From the NCBI RefSeq assembly GCF_905147045.1, contig NC_065910.1, positions 2,480,001 to 2,544,000 of the forward strand: a stretch of 64,000 nucleotides of DNA. Reading direction: 5' to 3'. This DNA comes from Nymphalis io. Lineage: Eukaryota; Arthropoda; Insecta; Lepidoptera; Nymphalidae. Both the position numbers and the translations under genes were made by a program. The notes beneath the pieces were generated by a model. It saw nothing but the letters and a program-made list of their open reading frames with translations, ran no database searches and had not been told where the DNA came from. Below, piece after piece: positions 54,850 through 64,000 of the stretch (position 1 is the first letter of the stretch; each line of letters starts with the position of its first letter).

Positions 54850-55128
54850 ACAAATAAGGCGAGATGGCCTAGTGGTAAGAACGCGTGAATCTTAACCGAT
54901 GATCGTGGGTTCAAACCCGGGCAAGCACCACTGAATTTTCATGCGCTTAATTTGTGATTATAATTCATCTCGTGCTTGACGGTGAAGGAAAACATCGTGA
55001 GGAAACCTGCATGTGTCTAATTTCACTGAAATTCTGCCACATGTGTATTCCACCAACCCGCATTGGAGCAGCGTGGTGGAATAAGCTCCAAACCTTCTCC
55101 TCAAAAAGAGGTGCGGAGGCATACAAAT
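54847..55128 (+). repeat. SINE family B, right member of a head-to-head pair
   Basis: The head GGCGAGATGGCCTAGTGG begins at 54858, with B box GGTTCAAACCC. The body stops at AAAGAGGTGCGGAGG (about 55119), so the 3' tail is missing. CATACAAAT at 54847-54855 and 55120-55128 flanks it. Confidence 0.85.
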
Positions 55129-57448
55129 TAATTTACTTGCTCAGATATGAACCTGTTATGTTTGGTTAAGATCAGTTCCATCCCGGCTTAGTACAGGTTA
55201 TTGTAAATATTATTATTTATGTACTTTATATATTATTATTATTCATGTATATTGTTAATATAATATTCGAATACATACCGCCATGTTTAAAAATCAAGCT
55301 TCAATTCTAGACAACTTGTTTCTTAGAAAACATAAGTGGATTATTTGTCTTTATTTAAAAAAAGTGTTTAAAAGTAAGAATCTGAAATGAAAAAATGAGA
55401 AAAACATTGAAAAGAAAATGTCTCTCCAGCGACGCATCATTAAGCACTTTGATCCAACTAGTGTCATTACTACGTGCGCGTGTAAGAACTGCTAATTCAC
55501 TTTCCTTTTTAAGTTTTCATTAGATTGTACGCTTATTTTCGTGAAAAATCACGAATAAATATGCCTTGAGTATTTTGAGAATTAAAATTTAAATGGACGT
55601 GATTAATCCAGTTTAATGGAAATTAATGAATATAAATCTTGTTTTACGTTAATTACAGAAAAACTTGCAAGAAAATAAAGTAAAAATACATTAAAAATCA
55701 GGTGAATTGAAAATAATATTCAAATAAAAAACAATGTTTGCAACTTAAATTTATAGATAAACAGATAAGTACGTTATTTTATAAATAAAGTATAATATTT
55801 ATATTTTTCGTTAAAACTTTTTTTTTATTATTTATTTATGTCATCAAGACGTTTCTTTCTGGACTTAAATGCATTAGCCATAAACTTCCATACAAAATAT
55901 ATTTTAAGTTTTGTTTTTTTATTTATAAGTAATCTTGCTCTATCAATTTAAAATTAACAATTATTCTTATTTACTTTTTTAATCTGAATTTTTTTTATCA
56001 AGGTTAAATCTCATTCACTATGGCTTAATTGAATGCCATATCACATGTCAATACCAGCTGCCTCAGCTACACGTGTGGGTCGAAAATATTCATACTTCCA
56101 TAAGACTAAAGAGGGGCAGTGTGAAGGGTTAATCCGAACCCTCTCATCACGAGAGGAAGCCTTTGCCCTCCGTATTATGCAGATGCCTTAATAAGCTTTA
56201 TTTATCCTTTGTTTTTTATTTTCTGTGGTTTCTTTTAAAATGACTAAGTTTAATTGAAATTCAGTACTCGAAAATTCCTATATGATATGTTTATGTGTGA
56301 CTTTCGGGAACAATTTACATAATGATGTATTGGAAACAGCGATTGATATGCTGACGTTGTCGTGATAATTTAAATCATTCGTTCATAATTTAATAACTTG
56401 TTGCATTCTATCTGGCATTCCCAATTTATTTTATCAAAGATGCTTTTGATACACATATGTTTATATATTTTTAACTGTTTTAAGCCTGTTAAAAATACTT
56501 ATTTTGTACTATAATAAGCATTAGAAGCTAAAAATGTAGATCTTAATCATAAAATGTCAATAGAAAATTCCGCTACTGGCGCACATTGGGAGAGGGACAG
56601 TGAAAAGCGTGCTTGCTCAATACGAGCACGTAAGTGTGCTTCTTAGCATTGGTTGGTTGGGCTCTTTTACTATGGGCTCTTTAGTTCTCATTACAGTCCA
56701 CGGTATGCTGAAAAGAATAAGTATTTTAGTGAAGATCGTGTGGTTAAGATGGTGGCGGTTGGTCAGTTAGAGGTGGAGAATTCTAAATGTTACATCATAT
56801 TTTGGAGTCAGATTTTTTTTGTCGTACTTTATATTTCAACTTCATTCTATTTTATTTCAAACTAAAATATATAATCATATTTTTGCAGTAATAATAAAAT
56901 AGAACACATATTTATACAATACATTTGTGTGTTTTTATTACTTTGTGTGTAATTTCAAACCGAATTTAAAACAAAGCAGTAACAAACAAGTATTACGTAA
57001 CACCTCATTATTTCATTCTGAACGTCCGCTAAAAAGGCTTTCTTAATAAATATGCTAATTATGAATAAAAATACAGGAATGAAAGAGTCGGAACGTTAAG
57101 TGCTTTACTTTTTAGATTGTTTAGAACGAAACAATGTATATTTTTGAATAATAAACATTTTTCAACGTCGACTTTTAAATGGAATTCGTATTTGTCGCTT
57201 TCATAACTTGAAGGCCGAGGGCGAAGTGGAATTTTGTGTGAGTAATTAATGATCGTTACAAATCTAAAAGGTCTAATGTTTATTTAAGGACGAGACATAT
57301 GACATGGGTGTTTTTGTTATGGCAGGACAATCTTTTCTTGGATTTTATCCGATTAAAAGTGTCCTAAATATTAAAACAAAGAGACAAGCTTACGATAGGT
57401 TTCAAATTCTATTTCGATGCAATTTTTAACGTATTTAAATTTTTGGTT
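55129..57448. other. Long AT-rich non-coding stretch
   Basis: A repeat-like phrase at about 56125-56175 (TCTCATCACGAGAGGAAGCC, then TTTGCCC). The open frame at 56653 lacks domain or splice support. Confidence 0.35.
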
Positions 57449-57742
57449 ACTTGGTGGTAGGACTTTGTACAAGCCCGTCTGGGTAGGTACCATTAATTCA
57501 TGAGATGTTCTTCCGTCAAACAGCAGTATTTAGTATTGTTGTATTCCGGTTTCAAGGGTGAGTAAGTCAGTGTAACTACAGGCACAAGGGATATAACATC
57601 TTAGTTCCCAAGGTTGGTGGTCCATTGGTGATGTAAGAAATGAAATTGAGTATTTCTTATATCGCCAATGTCTATGGGCGGTGGTGACTACTTAACAGGT
57701 GGCCCATTTGCCCGTCCGCCTACTTATTTTATAAAAAAAAAA
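57449..57742 (+). repeat. SINE-like family A, full length, diverged
   Basis: ACTTGGTGGTAGGACTTTG to CTTATTTTATA plus A tail. Confidence 0.8.
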
Positions 57743-58042
57743 ACGATATAAAGCTGGATCGTTGTGTAGAATAGGAAAACGGTTAAACGGCAACGATTAC
57801 GTTTTGATTCGATTGCGATAATGTGACAATTTGTTAGTAGAATTGTCCCTAAGCTTGCATAACCCACGTTATATAATTTAATGATCGTAAAATAGTATTT
57901 GGTTTCTTGTTGGCTCTTTTCGTTCGTATTTTGTAAAACGAAGTTACAATAGTGCCAACTTGAATAACGTATATATAAAGAGTTTTGTATTAATTCCATT
58001 AAGTTGTTTAAATCAAATCTGTTTTAATATTTAAAGAGCAAA
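57743..58042. other. Spacer
   Basis: AT-rich, nothing recognised. Confidence 0.4.
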
Positions 58043-58349
58043 TAATATAGTAACAGCCCGTGAATGTCCCACTGCTGGGCTAAGGCATCCTCTCCATTTT
58101 GAGGAGAAGGTATGGAGTGTATTCCACAATGCTACTCCAATGAGAGTTGGTGGAATACACATATGGCAGAATTTCGGTGAACTTAGACATATGCAGGTTT
58201 CCTCACGATGTTTTCCTTCAGAAGCACGAGATGAATTATAATCACAAATTAAACACATGAAAATTTGGTGGTGCTTGCCCGGGTTTGAGCCCATGATCAT
58301 CGGTGAATATTCACGCGTTCTTACCGCTAGGCCATCTCGGCTAATATAG
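58043..58349 (-). repeat. SINE family B, full length with short target duplication
   Basis: The element is 58054-58342, with CCGGGTTTGAGCCC (B box) and CGCTAGGCCATCTCGGCT (A box end). TAATATAG at 58043-58050 and 58342-58349. Confidence 0.82.
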
Positions 58350-59250
58350 GAGCCAGAAAATATATTGTTATTTAAAAATCGAACTGTAATATAAATAGTA
58401 TAATAAGTTACATTAACACATTATTAGTAATTTAAATCACGATCACAAAGCGATCTCTCAAGAATCGCATAAATCATTTGAACATCCAACAGGAAGAGGA
58501 AGTAGTCTCGGCTCCGGATATGACGCCAGGGACCTGACAGTTAATATCCGTTGTATTTACGACAAGCTATTATCGACTGTATTACGATTGTCACATAATA
58601 CAAAAACGTGTAACATTTTATAGTTTTTAGAGAGTTTTTCAGGTGATTGATGAAAGTAAAACATCATTTGCAACAGCAATAGTTTTGTATTTTAGCTATT
58701 TTTTCTCTTTGTTACATTTTTATTAGAGTATCTTAATATATATGCTATAATTGTTACAGTACAAAAAAATTATAAGAAATTTTATAATTATTAGTCTATG
58801 ATAACAAAAATAGATTTACCTGACGATGTTAAGCATATTACAGTAAATGTCCCACTGGCTGGGCTAAGGCTAATTTATATTATTTAAGTGTTAGACTCTA
58901 TAAATTATTGTTAAAGCACAATTATAGCAATACATTATAGCATAAATGAATATTGAATATATAAGTTATGATAAATGTATTAATTTTAATTGACGTAAAT
59001 TATTATTACTGTTATTATAGAGTTTGGTAGAAGACCGTCCAGTTATCGTTATAATCAACCACGGCAATAATTTATTTATTTATAATTGATAGGGTGGCAA
59101 ATGGTCAACCCGCTGGTAAGTGATCACCACCGCTCATATACATTGACACTGAAAGAAATATTAACGATCACCCTTATTCCCCTAATTTGCCCATTTCACT
59201 AACATTAAGTAGGCAGTATTATTTAGAATAGTGAATATTATTATGATAAG
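58350..59250. other. Non-coding stretch with SINE scraps
   Basis: 58840-58870 is the 3' end of a family B copy (GTAAATGTCCCACTGGCTGG). 59085-59170 is an old family A piece (GGTGGCAAATGGTCAACCCGC, then TGGTAAGTGATCACC). Confidence 0.45.
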
Positions 59251-59254
59251 TTTT

Positions 59255-59440
59255 TTAATTCAGCTTTTTGGGTCCGATCTTGGGAAATCCGCATCCATCC
59301 CGTACCTGCCACTTTTTTAAAACGTTGCCACAGGGCCGCCTTCACTACTTTTGCCTAAGCGTAGTCTCCACTCAACAGCACGTGTCGGCTCCATCGGCCC
59401 TCAATGCGCCTGGCGACATGACCAGTCCAGCGATCTTATT
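59255..59440 (-). pseudogene. C-terminal remnant of an RTE-type LINE
   Basis: On -, one frame reads WTGHVARRIEGRWSRHVLL, then shifts to EWRLRLGK and KVAGTGWMRISQDR. This is the same terminus as the 9.1 kb copy but longer, with at least two frame breaks and no intact stop region. Confidence 0.72.
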
Positions 59441-59802
59441 ATACCTATTATATAGCTTCAGCGAGCTAATTCCACCTATTACTGATAGGTAACTTTTATT
59501 TAAGAAGGAGGATTTCAAATAATATCATAACGTTTAATTGAACATGGGACAAATAAAAAACTTTGTAGTTTTAAACTTGAACCATTTGAATGCCGGCGAA
59601 GATGTTAGCAGAAGTTTGGAAGTAAAATATAAAATGGATATAGGTAATTAACTCGAATAGTCTTGCGTTATAAATAAATATATATTTAACCAAGAATTGT
59701 TTGTAGTGCATAATAAAACAGAGCTATTAGCAAATCGCATGAAATATACAAATCTAAAGTTTATTTACTGCTTACGGTCCACGTTTTCTATGATCTACTT
59801 TT
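59441..59802. other. Spacer
   Basis: Nothing recognised. Confidence 0.4.
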
Positions 59803-60165
59803 TTTCACGCAGTGGAAACCTTCAGAAGGGTACCTATCTCCCATGGGGGAGGGGAAGAGGAACTGGGTTATGTGGGATTCTTACCCACTAAAACCACTGC
59901 GATGGCCGTCCACGGTACGGAGCGGAGAGGCTGCGGGATCGTGTTGATATAACGCATCCGCGGCCTATCCCGTGCTTTGCTCGGCTCATGCCTCGGCGGA
60001 GCTCTCCTCAGGGAGCGAAGGGAGTCTCGCCCCCCCGCACTCCTCGCTAGTGCGTACGGCAGCGCGAGGCCATCCCGGTTGCGTCCTCCTCAGGGCCGTC
60101 TGAAATAAGACACGCGAGGTCCCCACCTCACGCATCCATGGCCCTTTCTAAGATCTACTAGTCCA
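59803..60165 (-). repeat. R1-like LINE 3' region, GC-rich
   Basis: T run then CACGCAGTGGAAACCTTCAG, TTATGTGGGATTCTTACCCA, CGCATCCGCGGCCTATCC and ACACGCGAGGTCCCC. Longer version of the sequence at 493-674, so it shows which part is missing there. No open coding frame on -. Confidence 0.6.
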
Positions 60166-61227
60166 ACTCGTTTCGAGTTGATGATAAACTTTTAAAACTC
60201 TTTCAAACGTCCAAGATATCTCATATGTTTAAAATAGTTGATTGATGAGAATATCATTAACATAGTTTACATAATAACAAGTAAATTTGAGGTCTCCGTG
60301 TCAGTATTTACTAAGAACAACTACCGAGTATAAACCAGCACGTTCCTAAACATCGGTACGAAAACACGCTGACAACAATATTCCATTTCTAAATAGAACT
60401 AAGCCCTATCTATGTAAATCCTACTAGACTAGACTATAGGGCTGTCAACATTGACGTTATTATTATTATTATAGATAATTTTAAAATTTCATCATGAAAA
60501 AGTTGGTAATTGAAAGAACTTTATCTGAACTCAGATTTAAAACGAGATTTTGATGAAATGTATGAATGTTTCCTGATATTATTCGCAATCACAAAATATT
60601 CCTTTAATATATTTTACCACGCACGCTCGTAAAAAGAATTCAAAGTCAATCAATTTCTCGCCATGAAGAATATCTGTCATTGTTCTTGTTGCCAGATTAA
60701 AAATGTAGATTATTATCTTTTAATATCACAAATAATAAATAATCTTCAGTAATTTTTAATAATAATTCGTAATACATCTAATATTATATATTACAATTTG
60801 ATTGAGTCTTACATGATATTACTTAATATTTAAACTCGTTTGTGATATGATTTCCACTTTATTCATTTCATGATGGGAAACCATTTCAGGTTCCGAAGGA
60901 AAATCGAAACGCTTAATAATCTTCACAAATAGACAAAGACAGAAACAGTTCAATACCTTTTCTCCTCGTTTTATCAACCGCTTCCTCTTTTTTTTAGCTA
61001 TAGACGTCTTTTTTTAAGGCTTTAGTGTGAATCGAAAAAAAATACCAAAAAAATTGTAGATTTTTTTCAAAGCTTGTTTCGATTATAATTATTAAAAATA
61101 CACAAGTTCTATAAATATGTGTTTCAACACAGGAAAGGCTTGGGAACAGAGCTTGCAGATTTTCGTGTCGCTCGAGAATTTATATTATGTAACATATTGT
61201 ACTACTACAACTGTATACTCTCAAACT
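60166..61227. other. AT-rich non-coding stretch
   Basis: Nothing recognised beyond short A/T runs. Confidence 0.4.

Positions 61228-61254
<27 letters not shown>
61228..61254. repeat. (AC)n microsatellite
   Basis: About 13 AC units, followed by ATACACAATC. Confidence 0.95.
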
Positions 61255-61259
<5 letters not shown>

Positions 61260-61415
61260 AATCGTACAAGGCCTTCTGCAACCAATACAATAGTGCGTAC
61301 TGTGATGAGGTATAATTTAATTAATGGTAGCTATATCATTTGATCGAGTTATATTGCCATGATATTTTGTGGTATATGTATATATACCATAGGTATATGA
61401 ATATACTTGAAATAA

Positions 61416-61676
61416 ATGAAGGAGGTCGTATTTGTGTCTCAATTTTTTTCAAAAGTCGCTGAAAATAATGTACATCGTTACAATGCAAAGGTTGTATACA
61501 ATTGTAAAGAAATATCTCAATTTCCTGCACTAACGAGTATTGTATCCATGACATCAACGTTTAATCCATTAGGATTGAAAGCTGTAGGGTTGCTAGCATT
61601 TATATTTTTTATTTATTGCCTAACTGAAAATACTACTAAACCAATTAATAAAACTTATATCAGTAGATGCGTTTGA
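61416..61676 (+). CDS. Uncertain ORF with one hydrophobic segment
   Basis: ATG to TGA, 86 codons. Its composition is more varied than most chance frames here (MKEVVFVSQFFSKVAENNVH at the start), with one membrane-like stretch (GLLAFIFFIYCL) at about 59-70. No family recognised, no signal peptide, no splice context. Could be a chance frame or an orphan exon. Confidence 0.18.
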   Translation: MKEVVFVSQFFSKVAENNVHRYNAKVVYNCKEISQFPALTSIVSMTSTFNPLGLKAVGLLAFIFFIYCLTENTTKPINKTYISRCV

Positions 61677-61844
61677 AAGAGGGTTTTTGCATACAATATT
61701 ATTATATAAGATGCTCTAATATGCTCTTGTATAGTTGAGTATGTTTTTACTACAATACGACATTAAAAGATAAATAAAGACGAGATATAACCTATCCCAG
61801 ATAGATAGATTAGTGCACTGAGTGTAATAAATATTTTTTTATTT

Positions 61845-61990
61845 TTTTTATTTATTTAACCCTAGTTGCACAACATATAAATAAGATGAGAGAAGTAGGA
61901 AACGATCAAAGAAAAAGAAAAATAAAAAATGGTGCGCCAAGGCGGTCTTATCGCTTATAGCGATCTCTTACAGACAACTTTTGATGAAAG
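61845..61990 (-). repeat. LINE 3' UTR remnant related to the 18.65 and 47.4 kb copies
   Basis: GGCGGTCTTATCGCTTATAG and CGATCTCTTACAGACAAC show the same TTATCGCT-AGCGAT stem followed by the same phrase in antisense. The tail on the left is TTTATTTATTTA. Confidence 0.6.
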
Positions 61991-63234
61991 AATTTTGTAA
62001 GAGAACAGGTAAGTGCAAATACATATAAAATTTTTATTACCGATAAGACTTTTATTACTGTAATTTTCAAATACTATACTCATTTTTTTAAGGAAAAACT
62101 TTTATCAATGCTTGTGTTTATAAGTTATTTTTCACTTGTATTAAAGTAATTATCTTTAACTATTTTACAATCAAGTACAACAGACCATTGTCTATAAAAG
62201 TAATAAACTAGTTGTTCCAACGCAGTACGTATGTTTAACGGAAATATGCATGGTAATTCCTTAGGGCTAACATGTAGGGCTATCACTTAGTTTTAAATAT
62301 CGAATTTAATTTTTACATGTTCCGGATATATGGACAAAATAGAATAGAAACGCACATCGTTAGCAAAGCTTGTGAAGCAATTATTAAATTACGTTATTTC
62401 GTAAACATTTAATATCATAAAGGTGGGTTGGGAACTGAGGCCACCTACCACCAAGTGGCGTACTTGCCAATTCGCCTACCAATTTTATAAAAAGAACGGG
62501 CAGACGGCTGAATTTATGGAAAATTAATATATCTGCAACACCGGGAGGTTTTCCAGTTGCGTTGAGGGCATTTTAATATAAATTATTAATATAAAAATAA
62601 TATATAAGCATTTAATATATAAGAATATATAGGCGAATTCTTGCAGGTTGCCAAGTTGGTTCGGAAGAACACAAAGTGGTTCCACAGAGTAGTTGGGACA
62701 GAGAATTAAAAAACACGTTGATGTATAGCTAGACTTCAAGATGGTATGATTGGATATCGTTTTTTAAAATATTAATATTTTCCATTACTTTTTGTAATCT
62801 TATCCCACTTCCAATATTATTAATAAATCAAGATATATTTTATTCAAAAAGTCTGTAAGGTTTGTTGAATCTTTAATTTATAATTAATTGAACGTAAAGC
62901 CTCCTACGATTGGGAATGAAAGTGAAGAATCAATAGTTCAATTACAACTATTTGTGCCCCGCTGTTTTGCCCGCGTTAATTATAATAAAAAAAACCTAAG
63001 ACCTAAAATTATTAACGAAAGCTAAACAATGTCGTTTTAACTTGACCGGGGATAATAACGTAAAATCGTCAAAAAAAATTATTGACATAACTTAGAGAGA
63101 CAACCCTATCTGCCAAGCTGATTTATTAATATAGGATGAAAATCTCACTACCACTCAACAGGATTAATTATTCTAGAGTTATTATAAATGAAGATTATAA
63201 AGTAAGTATTTGTTAAATCATCAGCCTCGGATTT
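61991..63234. other. AT-rich non-coding stretch
   Basis: 62425-62495 is a family A end fragment (GGCCACCTACCACCAAGTGG). Nothing else recognised. Confidence 0.4.
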
Positions 63235-63365
63235 ACACTTAGGCTTAGAAGGCATCTAGGGGCCCGGCCAGTCAAGGGGCCCCAGAAAAATATAAATATG
63301 GAAGAGCCTTAAATGTCAAACTATCTTGGATCCAAGAATCCAAGTTCCCTAGATAGTTTGTTTCA
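63235..63365. repeat. Repeat fragment with small hairpin
   Basis: AGGGGCCCGGCCAGTCAAGG, then GGCCCCAG, resembles a dispersed TE end. Downstream, CAAACTATCT (63317-63326) pairs with AGATAGTTTG (63351-63360). Confidence 0.4.
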
Positions 63366-64000
63366 GAACACAGTTTTTAAAAAAAAGTAGAATAAATAAG
63401 ATCCTTATTTTACCCCTACGGTAGTGGGGACTGGCAGCTTATTACTAAGAAAAAAGATAAGACAAAGCATCGTGTAATATTGCAATCGTTTTACGTTTAT
63501 TATTAAGTAGCATATCAAACAAACATTGAATAACGTTTTCTTTCAATACATTTCATACGCTAGAGGATATCAATAAATAATTTATATAACGCGATACGCT
63601 TCGGTATAAAGTCGATGAAATGCGGTCAAGAATCCTTACAAGCGTTCGACTTTATACAAATCATTACTTTTATAGAATGTTATTTAAGACTGCTGTGCCC
63701 GTACTTGTTTATTTTATCATGGATTATAGTTTGAATACTGATCGAAATCAACGTAAAACAAACATTGTCTTTGTTTGATCGAGTTTAACATTTGTAGGCC
63801 TAGGTGGCCTAGGTATCCGGCGCTGAAGGTTACGCGTTATCGTGGCAAGTATTTGAAAAAAGCCGAAACGAGGCTTTGCTGTTTATTAACTCACGTTTCG
63901 ATTTGCGTCTATTTGATTCATACGACTCATTGATTATAAAAAGAAAATGGACGCCATTTTGCTTAAATTTAACATGTACATGCCTTTGAAATTCTTGGTT
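63366..64000. other. Non-coding end of window
   Basis: A tandem GGCCTAGGT pair near 63797-63815. No gene recognised. Confidence 0.35.

Noticed and set aside
54858..54930. Possible tRNA gene at SINE family B heads (A box and B box present)
   Set aside because: The head lacks a credible cloverleaf, aminoacyl stem and anticodon arm, and runs straight into the SINE body. The same is true of family C heads.
1..64000. CRISPR arrays, bacterial operons, integrated virus genes
   Set aside because: No regularly spaced direct repeats, no Shine-Dalgarno-led gene series, and no viral structural or replication proteins recognised. The sequence is an animal nuclear genome.

Overview
This is AT-rich, repeat-dense DNA from an animal nuclear genome, almost certainly a lepidopteran and probably a butterfly. 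The call rests on three kinds of evidence: several dozen copies of lepidopteran-type tRNA-headed SINEs; RTE-, R1- and CR1/Jockey-like LINE remnants with lepidopteran-style 3' ends; and one intron-containing gene for an insect-type lysosomal glycosidase. No bacterial genes, CRISPR arrays, rRNA genes or credible functional tRNA genes were seen.

Genes. The one complete gene is a nine-exon GH27 glycosidase (alpha-N-acetylgalactosaminidase/alpha-galactosidase family) on the + strand. Its coding sequence runs from 29135 to 36927 and gives a 409-residue product once the exons are joined; every intron is GT-AG and all phases agree. About 2 kb upstream, on the - strand, is a CpG-rich exon (27056-27194) that encodes a start codon, a signal peptide and a splice donor. 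It looks like the first coding exon of a secreted protein whose remaining exons I could not find. The two starts face away from each other and may share the unannotated interval 27195-29134.

Repeats. Three short-element families dominate. Family A (about 290 bp, A-tailed, starts ACTGGTGGTAG) has roughly 25 copies or fragments, several nearly identical and so probably young. Family B (about 290 bp) has a tRNA-like head with A and B boxes and a TACTG-type 3' tail. Family C (about 370 bp) has a different tRNA-like head and an AAT/ATT microsatellite tail. LINE remnants lie at 1.0-1.7, 1.9-2.1, 9.1, 18.7, 47.3-49.1, 52.1-52.8, 59.3, 59.8-60.2 and 61.9 kb. Helitron-like short non-autonomous fragments are scattered between them.

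Layout. 0-27 kb is repeat-rich non-coding DNA. 27-37 kb holds the two genes, with SINEs in introns 2 and 4-8 of the glycosidase gene. 37-64 kb is again non-coding, with two degenerate CR1/Jockey-like LINE copies and many SINEs. The most notable structural signals are four compact inverted duplications with 3-10 nt loops (4.8, 36.5, 47.6 and 52.8 kb), all within or beside retroelements; a tRNA-head/LINE-tail chimera at 0.5-0.7 kb; a SINE B split by one arm of a 130-bp inverted pair at 5.8-6.5 kb; and a head-to-head SINE pair at 54.5-55.1 kb. I saw no clear evidence of a wholly new biological system.
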